Notes: generated by a model from the letters alone, not told the origin. Counted from the stretch's first letter, positions 11,102 to 47,381 are shown. The stretch is DNA of 64,000 nt from Beroe forskalii (GCA_011033025.1 WFMF01000017.1:124001-188000); one strand, 5' to 3'. Made by a program: numbers and translations.

Positions 11102-12114
11102 AGGTTTTTATCATTGTCATTTCTTATAATTGTACATCAGCGTTTTATAGCATGTATCGAATTTTATATGCATGTATGGGTTAATAGCTCACCTTGTTTC
11201 ATTTAAATTATTCAAATGTTTTTATCGTTATCTAAGCTGATGGTGATAGCATGCTATGTGTTACCCTGTAGACTATATTTTCAATGATGACAGTTAATCG
11301 AATATAATGTTAATTCTGAGTACCATGTCAAGGTACATAATCAAATGATTAAGTGTTTTGAAGAATGATGTGCATTGAATCGTGTTGCCCAATTGGCAAA
11401 ATCCTTTTATTTATTTATTTATTTATCAAAACCATTTATTTCATTTTCTTCTATTCATTATTTCTTGAATTGAGAGCTGCTCTGACTGAGTCTATCTTAG
11501 AAATGCTTCATCTTGGCCGATTTGATGTCATACCTGTAGTTCTGACAGTAAATTGTTTATGTGGACCGTCTCAGCCCCTTCCCTGTTTAAACAAAGCTGC
11601 AGTCAGGGAGGTTGACTGAGATTAAGTGCACATTTTTTTAAAGCCTTGAAAAGTTTTCCTGGTTGATGATATTAGGTTGGATTGGATTGAAATTAATTTT
11701 TTAGGATCGTGCTGAAGGAGAGTTTTGTGGCTTGACTTCTACTTAGAAGACTATTTCTTAAAGGAGATAAATACAGCATAATTAATTACAATCAGCATTT
11801 TTCCAATTGGATATATAGGAACATCTTGGTTGCTTTTGTAGTAGAAGAATTAATAAATTAATTATTGTTCCAAGGGAATGAACTCAGCCAATCATTCATA
11901 CTGATAATAAAAAAAGCTACCAACCAAGGAAATATAAGTGTAATGAATATAAGGTTGAATATTTAATTGTTTTTATTTTAGGATGTCAGTCAATTAGTGG
12001 TATACATAGTGTGTGGGTTTGATACATTTTATGAGAATTGTGTTTCACTGCATCAATGACCAATCACTTCAATCATTTGAGGATGATGCTTGACAATCCT
12101 GGGTAACATATCAG
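11102..12114. other. LINE 3' flank and kinase 5' region
   Basis: It holds the LINE 3' end, an ATTTATTT short tandem repeat at about 11405-11427, and the leader or promoter of the kinase gene. An AG directly before the kinase ATG (TATCAG, then ATG at 12115) allows a separate 5' untranslated exon upstream. No promoter element could be defined. Confidence 0.4.
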
Positions 12115-36707
<24,593 letters not shown>

Positions 36708-38080
36708 ACCCTCCTAACGCGTTGCGTTGCGTGACGTCACGGTGCCGGAGTAACGCAGTGGTTTTTACATGTCTCGTCGCGCGCGCTGTGAAATTAGAGT
36801 ACATCGCGCGCTATTTCAGCACTCGAAAAGCACACGATTTCGAGTTTGAAATAGAATGCGCGTGGCAAAACATGTGAAAACTGTCGCGTTGTGTTGATGC
36901 GCGTGGCGTAAAGATGATTTCTGCCAAGATGAGTTGCGAGTGTAAAATATCACGCAACTTGGAATGCATTTAACCCTGGCAATGGCATTTTATCTCGATG
37001 TATTATGAAGTGTGGTGAGTGCTGCATATCTATGTTGGTGTAGAAGACCTAAGGTGAAACTGGCATGCGAAATTTTGGCCATTTCCATGTTTTGAACGAT
37101 GATTTTACACAGTGTATGTCCAATTTGTCGTCTCATTAACTGTCGAAAAAAGATATGGCCACAAACACCTTTATTTTTAGTAATGAGATTGATATCATTA
37201 TGTAATTATAATCATCGTGATGAACTTAAAAAGATTTCAGATTTTTTCTTTCATATCATTAAACTGTTAGCATATATTATTAATATTATGATTACGTCTT
37301 AGGTTTAATCATTTTGGTGAATGGCTGGCCAGATTTTAAAAACCAGAGGATAAGCACTGAATGAGGCGCTCGGCCACTCAATCAACTATAAAACTGCAGC
37401 CTATCGCAAATAATGATAGAATAAATTTTGGGTATTATGCGAATAAAATTGTCATTGATATCTTTTTTTTATACGAAACTGGACAAATATACCATCGCAC
37501 ACGTACATAAAAATGATTATCTTTCATCGCTGTAATAAAAATGTAACAAATATGTAATTTTTATAACAAATTGGATTTGAAAATGCGACGAATCTAACTC
37601 AGTTATTTTGCTTTGCTACGCGTTGTTGGTTGTAGAATTGGATATTATATTTTTCAAATGCATACTAAATTTACAGAAAAACACAGACAGTAGATTGACA
37701 AGTATTTAGTTTCGTTAAATGAAAACAGTATTTTGTATCTAACGTGTGTCTTTTTCACGCAAGAATTAAGAGCGTGCTTTAATTTTAAAAATGTCGCGCT
37801 GTGCGACCGAAGGAGTGCTTTTGAATTTGATACTGATATTATCATCATTGTTTGCAATGGCAACAACAAAATTCAAATGGAAACAACTACACGGTAACTG
37901 ATCCACGTTTGTATGAATAATATAATTGGTTGTGGTAATATTTGATGGTTTGACTTTGTAATTATCAATCATTTTCAAAAATTTTATATTTGATATACCA
38001 CGCCGGATTTTTTCTGCATTGTCTTTGCATCTTTGTGATAATCTGGTATGTGTCCCTTATAACGCTGGTATGTGTCGGCC
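36708..38080. other. Kinase 3' region and AT-rich intergenic DNA
   Basis: It holds a GCGCGC-rich patch at about 36720-36900, then AT-rich DNA. A possible poly(A) signal AATAAA is at 37420-37425. No gene was recognised. Confidence 0.4.
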
Positions 38081-38600
38081 CATCTAACGCTGGCAGAGTG
38101 CCGTCACAGACCATGCCAAAACATTGCAAAACACGTATCGGTATACCCCTGTTAGCGTCGAAAACACACCTTGTCTCAGTTCAAACGTTGTCTGACCTTC
38201 GGCGGACGTGTGCGCCCGGCGAAGGGGTCAGACAACGTCTGACAAGACATGCCGATGCGGGCAGTGCAGGCTTGCCAAACAGGTATATCCCTGTGTGGCC
38301 CGCGCGGCTCACTTCGTACACCATACACTACGTTTTACTTAGTCAAACAAATTTTAAGTCAATATATTAAATCTAAAATTTATAGCTCACACAATTAACA
38401 CGTATACCCCTGTTTGCGTTTGCCAGACGTTGTCTGCGAGTCGGGGCGCGCAAGGGGGCCAGGCAACGCCTGGCAAGTTTGCGTTGCCTGACCCCCTCGC
38501 GCGCGCCACGACTCGCATTTTAAATTATGGGTCTGACAACGTCAGACAACACCTATGCGGGCTCAGGAACTATCTTTTGCGCGCGCGCAACATTCGGAAA
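38080..38600. repeat. GC-rich foldback repeats related to 6.4 kb
   Basis: Blocks GTATACCCCTGTTTGCG, CAGACGTTGTCTG, GCGAGTCGGGGCGCGCAA and GGGGGCCAGGCAACGCCTGG with inverted partners (GCGTTGCCTGACCCCC, CAACGTCAGACAAC). Another GTATATCCCTGTGTGG end lies near 38283. Shared words with 6395-6600 mark one dispersed family, here at least two copies side by side. Confidence 0.55.
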
Positions 38601-38699
38601 TTTGGAAGGTCGTGTTCAGTGTTGCGAAAAAATTGCGCTTGGCGGAGGGTAACATCTTATTAATTGCATGGCTCCGTAGCAATTTCAATAATCAATAAC

Positions 38700-39870
38700 A
38701 CTTTTAGTCGTTTTGATCTTTGTCGTTGTGGTATAATCAGATATCTATGATCTTGATATTATTGCTATGAAGTATCATACCCCATGTATAATGTTTTAAC
38801 TGGTAAGCTATCAATTTATGCTCAAGCTCACTATTTGAGAAGATCAAGTTCGATTTGATTTTCTTGTAAATCATCAGTTGAATCAGTTGTATTTGTGTCA
38901 ATTTGCAAAGTTACTTGATTTTGTATTTAGGTTTTTCATCAGTTTCTTTAGAGGTACATAGAGTATGGGTTGGATCTCATTATTGCGAAGTCTGTGTCAC
39001 ACTACAATGACCAAAAACATTGAAAATCTGTAGGTAATGCTTGATAAATTGTAATATAATGATACAACACACAACCTGTTGGACTTGTTAGTTGATAGTT
39101 GATTGCTTAAAGCATTGACAGAGTATCCCAATGTGAACCATCTAAGTAGTAAAACATCTGCAAAAAATACCTGCAAATTTGATTTTGTAATTTGACTGCT
39201 AAAAACAAATCTTAACATGACAAATTCAGCAATGATTCCAGCAACAGCAATTTCATTCACTGAGTTGCGGTCTGAAGCATATTTTTACATTGTTTCGATT
39301 GCTACTTTATTTTTCCCTTGCACCCCTTGCTACCATATAGACAATAGCATGTGATGTAATCTTAAGAAAACAGTTTTCTCCCCAAGGTGATTCCATGATG
39401 TCTATGAGATATGCAAAAGCCTTAACTCATTACTTAGTCTCAGTTTAATTGTTAACCGAAATGGCAGAACACTATATCTTGCTAACCGACTCATATTAGG
39501 TTAGGCAAGAATGTGACCTTGTTATCCAGCTAATGTCTTCACTGACTACCAGATAGCATAATATATTGTCATCTTCATCAATATGTCTTATATGACTGGT
39601 ACCAGATTTGAGATGTTATCTATAACATCAAAACATACCATAGGTGGTGATCTGCTTCTAAAATCTCCAATGACTGATTTGCCAAGTCTTCATTCATGTC
39701 TCTATGTAAGTTATAACATGATTTTCAGAGAAACTTAACTAATGTTTAGAATTTATTAGCATTATTCTTCCATTCAGTTCTCATAGTCTAACAACATGTT
39801 TTTTACATGTTAAGATAATGTGGAGTGATCTCAGAGCCTGTATTACATAAGTGTCACCACTTCAAGAATT
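38700..39870. other. Intergenic DNA, no gene seen
   Basis: AT-rich, without a supported exon. Upstream exons of the CEP290-like pseudogene might be expected here, but I found none. Confidence 0.35.
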
Positions 39871-39873
39871 AAC

Positions 39874-39998
39874 CGTGGTGTTTCCACATAAAAGACGGCG
39901 AGCACTCAGTGTGCGTCACTGAGTGCGCCATTCAACAATTTAATGGTGGATAGCGTGCACTCGTGGTGCGCCTCAGTGCGCCGTTTTGGAAACACCGA
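39874..39998. mobile_element. Small foldback MITE
   Basis: CGTGGTGTTTCCACATAAAA with GACGGCGAGCACTCAGTG on the left pairs with CTCAGTGCGCCG and TTTTGGAAACACCG on the right. The centre holds further GCACTC/GAGTGC pairs. It is 125 bp and non-coding. Confidence 0.65.
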
Positions 39999-40095
39999 AA
40001 ATGAATTCATTCTGAAATTTCTGATTGCCAGGTGCCATAAATGTACATGGATATATGGTTGAATCAGTATCACAATTTATCATACCACTTCTCAG

Positions 40096-41110
40096 ATGCA
40101 AGCAGAGAATGAGAGGATCATTGCAAAATATAAAAGACTCAAAGAAAAGTATAATAAAATTTTGACTCATAACTCTGGATCTACCAAAAAGTAAGATTTG
40201 AAATTTTATCTCATGTAGTGATTCCAATGTTATTCCAAATTTAATTAATCATTTAGAACTATAATAATGTTTTATTTGAATCATTCAGATCCTTTTTTGT
40301 AAAGATGTGCAATAGTTTGATTTCATGCACCAATATAGCTCAGTTGGTAGAATTGAGACCCAGTAAGTTGTTGGTCATGGGTTGAAGCCCCACTCACCGC
40401 ATTCTATTTAGACTCATCCAAGTTTGTGTGTTTGTTATTCAGGCATTGAATTACTATTTCGATTTCAGTATCAAAGATGATCTACCAGCAAATACTGCAG
40501 AGAAAAGTACACAGACAACTTTGAAAAAAGAAGATCAGATAACAGATGATAAGCAGACTACTCGTTTGTTGCAAAATCATGCAGTTTTGGTCAGGTAAGT
40601 CATCTCATTTGCAACTAGTCTTGATAATGATTTTATTCATGTAGGTCATTTAGTCCTAATTAATATCATTTCAGTATTTAACCTCTAGTTCATATAAACT
40701 AATCAATAAAAGTTTCCATAATTCTTCAGGAAATATGAGAAAGAGTTAGCAAATAACACAGAAAATTCAGAAACTATTTCAAACTTGAAGATAGCAAACA
40801 AAATATGAAACTGAGTTAAAGACCAATAGGAAAAGCTACACAAAGCAACAACTTCTCTTGAGAAGTTCAAACTCAAAACAGAAAAAATGTTGTCTAATAA
40901 TAGAGAGGAAAAATAACAGCAGATAGAGATACTCTGAAATATGAACATGAGAAAATTAAAGCAGAAATGAAAAATTGACAAAGATTTCTTTGATGAAATA
41001 GAAGATTTGAAATATGCATTACAAGAATCAGCAAAATGAACAAAATCTATGAAAAGACACTGCAGAGTGTTTGTAGGAAGAACAAGATTGACTTTCAGGA
41101 AGCTTTGTTA
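40096..41110 (+). pseudogene. CEP290-like: CEP290-like coiled-coil gene, decayed C-terminal part
   Basis: Exon a, 40096-40190 (QAENERIIAKYKRLKEKYNK, ends GTAAGA); exon b, 40469-40594 (LKKEDQITDDKQTTRLLQNH, ends GTAAGT); exon c from 40730 (KYEKELANNTENSETISNLK). Splice sites and phases agree for these three. From about 40800 the coiled-coil sequence continues, but the frame changes about four times, with stops between. LKYEHEKIKAEMKN is followed by DKDFFDEIEDLKYALQES at about 40977-41035. That matches the C-terminal end of CEP290, a transition-zone protein of cilia, where FFEEIEDLKYNYKEE follows a similar Lys/Glu stretch. Kept introns mean it is not a processed copy. It may be a segmental duplicate that has died, or a poorly sequenced true gene end. 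Confidence 0.6.
40328..40402 (+). repeat. tRNA-derived SINE-like fragment
   Basis: TATAGCTCAGTTGGTAGAA matches the A box of Pol III genes, and GGTCATGGGTTGAAGCCCCA about 35 bases later resembles a degraded B box (GGTTCGAATCC). It lacks a full cloverleaf. It lies between exons a and b of the CEP290-like pseudogene. Confidence 0.5.
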
Positions 41111-41793
41111 CATACTGTCCAAAAATAAGCTCTAAGAGTCATTCTTGATAATGATTCTGGACTTATAGAATATCAAAGGATCATACTAAAAAGGCATAAA
41201 CGAATTAGTTTAAACAGAATACAATATCAAATTTTGAAAAGTCAAGTGATGACGTACGGTCAGAGCACAGTTAAAAGGTTGAATTGTTACAATTTCAATG
41301 GATCATAAATATCTAAAAGAAAGTTTACATTATCAATGGGTAACATACATCTGAAAGAATACAATATCAATAATAATACATCATAAAAACATCAAACTTA
41401 AATACATCTGAAAAGTATAAAATATTAATTGGTAAAATGGTGGAGAAGATTGAACAATGCAAAATAATTCAATATGTCGATTAAAACTCTAGTAATAAAT
41501 AAAATATAAATTGACTGATAGAAGGGATTTGGGAATGCTCTGGTGCCTATTTAAAGTCATGGGATTAATTGCCTTGTGTACTTATTGGCTATTATGCGTT
41601 CATTACGGATGTTCAGCCCTCCATCTGATTCAAAAGTTTTAAGTTGGTGTTGCCAATAAGCCTCTTTCTTACTTAACTTATTAGTGATGCTTTCAGGGTA
41701 TCCCATGGCTCAGGCTTAACCTTATCTACAAGGGTGACCTTCAATTCTTGTGCTAGAGTGGCATTAGACTGAGCTTGACTGTCTATACTAAAC

Positions 41794-42357
41794 TTATGCC
41801 CTTATTTTGGTTATAATGCACAGCCACTCTACAACTGTTAACCTTTTCTTAATGTGACTCTTATGATTGGAAAAGCGAAGTTTCATAGTGCTATCAGTGC
41901 TGCCTACATTTTGTTTATTACATACTAAATCGGTTATTACATCTATTACATGTTCATCTTCACACGAAATAGACTGATAAATATTATGAATTTGTTTGGT
42001 AGTTAATGACTGAATTTTAACTGTATTGTCAGATAAAAAGAATTTACATAAATTACACTTACCACAATTGATGTTACCTAGGACTACACTATTGTCTGTG
42101 GTATTGCGTGAATAACGAGAATGAACAAGAGAATCCCCGATAGTCCTAGCCTTTCTAAAGGTCACAAAGATCTTGTCTTTGGAGACTACATCCTTCAGAG
42201 AATCATCCAAGTCTAACAGGTGTTTATGTTTATTAACAGCTCTTGAAGCACCTGAAAAACTTGGATGAAAGTCTAAGACTAGAGGGATTCTCCTGCTAGT
42301 CTCATTACTCTCAATGGTAAAACTAATTTCTGGGTCACCAATATATATATATATATA
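41794..42357 (-). mobile_element. Penelope-like element fragment (GIY-YIG end), fossil
   Basis: A minus-strand coding remnant of about 190 residues matches the C-terminal part of Penelope-like retroelements: the segment after the reverse transcriptase (PLVLDFHPSFSG, then VTFRKARTIGDSLVHS), a Cys cluster CGKCNLCKFF, and a GIY-YIG-type nuclease tail with VGST and FSNHKSHI. The reverse transcriptase itself is missing: the 5' side is cut by a TA repeat and the foldback element at 42358. The copy is truncated and broken. Non-coding 3' sequence of the same element may run from about 41590. Confidence 0.7.
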
Positions 42358-42781
42358 GGATAGCCAAAAACAATTGAAAATTGTTTGGGTTTCGCAGCCA
42401 CTCCAGTACCTCAAATTATACGATAAAAATTATTGATATGAATTTTAATCGCAGCCCGGTCGTGGCGGTGCATTTTGTTAATGTTTGCAAAGCTATTCGA
42501 TTTGACGATTCACGTTTTTCAAAGTTATTAAGGGGCCAATACGTTTATCACATTTCTGTGTTTAGGTACAGATCGGTCTAGACAAAGTCAAAGAGGGGTT
42601 TACACAATGAATTTAAGAGCTGTTATTCCATTACTACATTGAAATTGCAGTGGTCTACAACCACCGTGCACCGCCACGACCGGGCTGCGATTAAAATTCA
42701 TATCAATAATTTTTATCGTATAATTTGAGGTACTGGAGTGGCTGCGAAACCCAAACAATTTTCAATTGTTTTTGGCTATCC
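42358..42781. mobile_element. Foldback element with 115-bp inverted arms
   Basis: Arms 42358-42472 and 42667-42781 are close to perfect reverse complements, start GGATAGCCAAAAAC and end at GGCGGTGCA. The loop is 194 bp. ATA stands on both sides (42355-42357 and 42782-42784), a 3-bp target duplication, although the left one lies in a TA repeat. It has no coding frame of its own and interrupts the Penelope-like fragment. Confidence 0.8.
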
Positions 42782-42837
42782 ATATCACTCTTTTTTTGGC
42801 AAAAAACTTACTACATTCAGTACAAGTTGAGGTAATT

Positions 42838-43880
42838 GCTTTAATTAGTCAATTATTTCATTAGAGCAGTTTACAACTGGTACTCAAATTTAATGTACAA
42901 AACGTAATTTCGGCACTAGTAAATAATACCGTTAGAATTAAGTCGGTATCATTTTTAATTTTTGACTTTTGAGCTATACGAGATAATTACTTTAATTGGC
43001 CAATTATTCAATTAAGCGGTTGACAACCTGTACTCAAATTAACGTATAATCCGTAATTTTGGCTCTAGTTAATGATGCCGTTAGATTTAAGTCGTTATCA
43101 TCTTTTGTTTTCGAGTTATACACGATAATTACTTTAATTGGTCAATTATCTCATTAGGCGATTGAGAACAGGTACTCAAGTTAACCGTATAAAACGTAAT
43201 TTTGACTCTTGTTAATGATACCGTTAGAATTAAGTCGTTATCATCTTTTGTTTTCGAGTTATGCACGATAATTACTTTAATTGGTCAATTATCTCATTAG
43301 GCGGTTGAGAACCGGTACTCAAGTTGAACGTATTAAGCGTTATTTTGGCTTAAGTTAATGATATCGTTGGAATAAAGTCGCTATCATTTCCACTTCCGGA
43401 GCTATACGCGATAATTACTTTAATTGGTCAATTATCTCATTAGGCGGTTGAAAACCGGTAGGCAAATTAAACACATATAACGTTATTGTGGCTCTAGTTA
43501 ATGATACCGTTGGAATTAAGTCGCTATCATTTCTACTTTCGGAGTTATACGCGATAATTACTTTAATTGGTCAATTATCTCATTAGGCGGTTGAAAACTG
43601 GTACGCAAATTAAGCACATATAACGTTATTGTGGCTCTAGTTAATGATACCGTTGGAATTAAGTCGCTATCACTTCTACTTTCGGAGTTATACGCGATAA
43701 TTACTTTAATTGGTCAATTATCTCATTAGGCGGTTGAAAACTGGTACGCAAATTAAACACATATAACGTTATTGTGGCTCTAGTTAATGATACCGTTGGA
43801 ATTAAGTCGCTATCATTTTTACTTTCTGAGTTATAAGCGATAATTACTTTAATTGGTCAATTATCCAATTAAGGATTTGG
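42838..43880. repeat. Tandem array, 143-bp unit, about 7.5 copies
   Basis: GATAATTACTTTAATTGG begins units at 42982, 43123, 43267, 43410, 43553, 43696 and 43839: spacings 141, 144, 143, 143, 143 and 143. A diverged unit starts near 42838. The 3' units are the most alike, so the array seems to have grown on that side. The period is close to the DNA length of a nucleosome core. Confidence 0.9.
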
Positions 43881-43997
43881 CGAAAATATTTTTAACATGC
43901 CCTAGTGCACGCACCTCATTATAGAGTTTCATATGCCGTTTAGATTACGGTTCTATCTTTTATGGTTCTCCCGTGAAGTGTTTTCCCGTTTTGTGGT

Positions 43998-44086
43998 GGG
44001 AGGAGGAGGAGGAGGAGGAGGAGGAGGAGGAGGAGGAGGAGGAGGAGGAGGAGGAGGAGGAGGAGGAGGAGGAGGAGGAGGAGGAG
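43998..44086. repeat. (GGA)n microsatellite, about 29 units
   Basis: An unbroken GGA/GAG run directly after the 143-bp array. The plus strand is all purine and could form triplex or quadruplex-type structure. The poly-glycine frame across it is an artefact. Confidence 0.95.
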
Positions 44087-44408
44087 TCGTCGTCGTACCG
44101 TCCATAACACTAATTTTTGGCAAAACGGGATTTTTTTGATAATTTATTGTGAAAAAACGGTGCGACCGATTTTCATGAAATTTTCAGGGATTGTTCTTTA
44201 TACAATGGACTACAACTGTGCAAATTTTCATGTCCAACAGAGCTCGTAAACATGTCTTAAACGCGACTCGAAAATCGCGATTTTCGCAAATCACTGTATT
44301 TTTATATAGTGGGCGCTGGCAAACTCATTTTTCAAAACATGAAAATTGGTTCCGCTACGACTTTCAGCACTTCGTGCTGGTACTCCTGGCTCTTTTACTG
44401 TGTCTGGC

Positions 44409-44534
44409 CAGCAGTCCCGGCCCTTCGGGCCGGGACTGCTGCCCTCGGCCCTTCGGGCCGAGGGTTGCTGAACGTTCGGAGATGCCCTCGGCCCTTCGGG
44501 CCGAGGGCATCTGCCCTTCGGGCAGATGCCCTCG
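44409..44534. repeat. Cluster of near-perfect GC hairpins with TTC loops
   Basis: Four palindromes share the centre GCCCTTCGGGC: 44409-44441 (15-bp stem), 44442-44464 (10-bp stem), 44480-44512 (15-bp stem) and 44502-44534 (15-bp stem). The last two share an arm, so only one can form at a time. A smaller CAGCACTTCGTGCTG hairpin sits at 44366-44380. All stems are perfect and GC-rich in an AT-rich region. Confidence 0.85.
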
Positions 44535-45008
44535 TCCAGAGACCCCATAACGTGGCCGCGAGCGCTTGCCAGCGCCCTGATATATCAGTCAATTCCTATA
44601 CTCTGGTTACTATAGGCATTCTGTTACTCAGATTTATTATGTATTTTACAATTGCTTTGATTCATATTTTTATCCGATTTCGTTTATTTTTCTATGATGT
44701 TTGCAGATTTTCCAATGTTTGATGTTTTCAGGATGTATTTATTATTTGATATTGTACTCTTTCAGATTTATGTAAATCATTGATATTGTAATTTTTCAGC
44801 TTTTTAAGATGTAGGAAATCATTGATATTGTTACAATTTATAATCTGTGCTCTGGCCGTACGCCATCACTTGACTTTTCAAAATTTGATATTGTATTCAG
44901 TTATACTAATTCGTTTATGTATTTTAGCTGTTGATCCTTAGAAGATGTAATTTATCGACGTTCCAGATCAGTTAATTGCTGTTTTATTTGAGTCTTGATG
45001 AAATTTTG

Positions 45009-45010
<2 letters not shown>

Positions 45011-45041
<31 letters not shown>
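45011..45041. repeat. (AT)n microsatellite
   Basis: About 15 AT units. The next element is inserted at its right edge. Confidence 0.95.
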
Positions 45042-45044
<3 letters not shown>

Positions 45045-45166
45045 CTTGGTCTTTTCAGAACAGTCCATTTGCCCAAAATGGAGTTAAAATGGCATATGTA
45101 AGCTGCTTACATAAGCCATTTCGTCTCCATTTTTGGCAAACGGACAATTCTGAAAAGACCAAGTCA
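45042..45166. mobile_element. 125-bp hairpin MITE with TA target site
   Basis: TGACTTGGTCTTTTCAGAA on the left pairs with TTCTGAAAAGACCAAGTCA on the right, and pairing continues nearly to the centre (ATATGTAAGC/GCTTACATA). TA flanks both sides, as in Tc1/mariner-derived MITEs. Confidence 0.8.
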
Positions 45167-45169
45167 TAC

Positions 45170-47381
45170 AGTATGCATCACAATCAATGAAGGAAGCGTC
45201 CTAGACCATTTTTATGATGTTCTACCCCCACTAATGGTAGGATCCCAGTGGGCGAAACTTTTTGTCCTGAGTCTCTAGGACCTTGCAGCCACACGCCCAA
45301 AATTTGACCTTATTTCGCCTATATAAAACGGCCAAATTTCATTATTCTTCACCAGACCTTTGTTTGTAGTCACTAGGCGCATTATATATTGAGTGAATTG
45401 TAAGTGAATACCTTCAAAAATGTGGCCTTGAAGGCCAAAAAACCTTCAAAAATGGTCATTTTTGGGTCTACCGGAAATCAAAATAGGGTGGGGCTTCTCA
45501 TGGGGGAAGGGTCCCAGGACCTGAAACCTGTACCAGAGGTGTTCAGGTCAAATTGCACTAAAAGGTAATATTGAATAGTATCACCCAATAGAAAGAGTTT
45601 ACAGGTTGTTTATGGAAGGCTGCATTAGGGCGGAAATATGTAGATTTAAGACAAAGCGATAAGTCGCAAATCAGTTTTTTCGCATTTTCTGAGTTATGCT
45701 TTCGAGATATCGCTCTGCAAATGGCTTCCGTACCCACTAATTTGGCCATTGCGGTCATTTTGAACACCTTACGGGGTCTGTAGATGCTTCTGGGGCAAAA
45801 CGGATTTTCTATATTGGCCCGCATAATTATGCAAAATGGTCCATGATTCAGAAAGTCTACCCAAGTAAAAAATACTTCAATTGGGTCATATTAATGATAT
45901 CAGGTCTCAAAACTTAAGGAGGAAAAAATATCTACGGGATTTTGATCAGCTCCTTGTATATATGTATGTATATGTTCAAAAATAGCCGATTTTTGATGAG
46001 CTCATTTCTGGATGGCCCCTTATCAAAGATAATGAAGAGCCCAGAGTTATATGGACACTAGCCGGATCTGGGGAGCCCCAAGAAAATTTGGGGGGTAAGA
46101 CTTATATTTGAGCAATGAAGGAGTAAAAATGGTTAGAAAAAGTAACAATTTAATAGAAAAACCGTCCCCTCCCCCGGGAATTAAGGCAGCCCCCACGATC
46201 ACACCAGGCGCGCGCGGCACCCTTATGTCACAGTAAGTGTTAAATCATAAAATTTGCTATATCAAAATATATTCGCGCGTTACGCCCCCTATAGATGAAT
46301 CCGCGGATCTCAGTAGATGTTCTAGCCCAAAAATGTCATGATTTTACAGGAGTTGTACCTATTGATCCTCGACAGAGCATGCGGCGCGTTCCGTAGCTGG
46401 ACACGAACAATCTCCTACGAATTTCTAAGAATATCTGTAATCGATATCATGATACGGATATGGTTTCATTCAAGCAAGTAGACAATATAGCGTAATCAAG
46501 CATCCACTCTGCTCAATTAAAATTACGTCAGCCGAACCGCCTAAAACATAGAACGTGACATCGAGCAGACATATTGCAAGCCGCAAAGCCACAGGGAGCT
46601 CTTTGTTGATACTTTAATTGACGGAAATTCCGTAAAATCCATGACAAGAATGGAGAGGAACCTCTTGTAAAATCCTGTAAAATCCTGACACTTTTATGAC
46701 AAAAACGCTAGAACACCTTCTCGCGGATCTGGAACCAATGTGTCAAGACAAAATTACGAGTTAAGCGCGTTACGAATTGCGCGCAGTTATAACAAAATCG
46801 ATAATTTATCAATGAAATTCTGTGATGACACTGAGAGAGTCATATGACGTACGTAGATGTATCTACAGATAAATCAAACCATTTAAGTATATTTACTGTA
46901 TGTTAATCCAATTAAAACTTCTGCACTGAAAGACCCGATCCGACGTCATCAGAAACACGATCATGTCGTTCGTCCAAAGTGGTTTGTTAGATAAACAAGG
47001 ACATACTTTTGTGTATTGACATGTCAGTAACCGTCTATGTTTGTCCGATGGGTGTCCAATTAACGGTCAAGGGTGAAACCGCTGGGAATCTTAGTTGTGT
47101 GTGGCTGACTTTGTTCCCGTTTTGCATCTTTAAGTCTGCATTTTTTCTGTAAACTTTTCATAAATGGGTACTTAAAGAAATTATCATGCTTCAGTAGAAA
47201 GCTTTCGATTTCTATTATTTTCAAGTAAGCTATCAGGACTGAAATTTAACTTATCTATATAAACACATGTGACACTTGCTTACTCGGTTAACGCTTTTTA
47301 TTTGTTCGTTATATACCTACATTACATTGTAATTGTAGATTTATTACCTAAGTTCTACCTCAATAGTTAGCATGGGGAACC
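45170..47381. other. Repeat-like intergenic DNA, no gene seen
   Basis: 45170-46150 has a composition like the arms of the large foldback elements (CGAGATATCG, ATGGTAGGATCCCAGTGG), but I found no inverted partner. 46190-47380 is ordinary AT-rich DNA with scattered GCGCGC. No exon with family features was seen on either strand. Confidence 0.35.

Larger units (their letters stand above)
41176..44942. repeat. 3.8-kb region bounded by ~250-bp inverted repeats
   Basis: Left arm about 41176-41420 and right arm about 44690-44942 are reverse complements with gaps. They share AAGGATCA at the outer end, CATAAACGAATTAGT, ACAATATCAAATTTTGAAAAGT and several CATCTGAAA-type units with ACAATATCAA. Between them lie a Penelope-like fragment, a foldback element, a 143-bp array, a GGA run and a hairpin cluster. 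Either one large element has collected insertions, or the arms are two inverted copies of a smaller repeat. No target duplication was resolved. Confidence 0.55.

Noticed and set aside
40328-40402. Functional tRNA gene
   Set aside because: It has an A box and a weak B box, but no acceptor-stem pairing and a deletion in the B box.
42838-43880. CRISPR-like array
   Set aside because: The whole 143-bp unit is repeated with no distinct spacers, and the genome is animal.
43933-44139. Poly-glycine protein
   Set aside because: It is produced only by the GGA microsatellite.
44409-44534. UUCG tetraloop hairpins or a bacterial REP-type contamination
   Set aside because: The symmetric pairing leaves a three-base TTC loop and not C(UUCG)G, and the flanks are continuous with the surrounding eukaryotic repeats.
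44191-44722. Frames with RPFGPR and RRAEG repeats on both strands
   Set aside because: They come from the GC hairpins; both strands read similarly because the DNA is palindromic.
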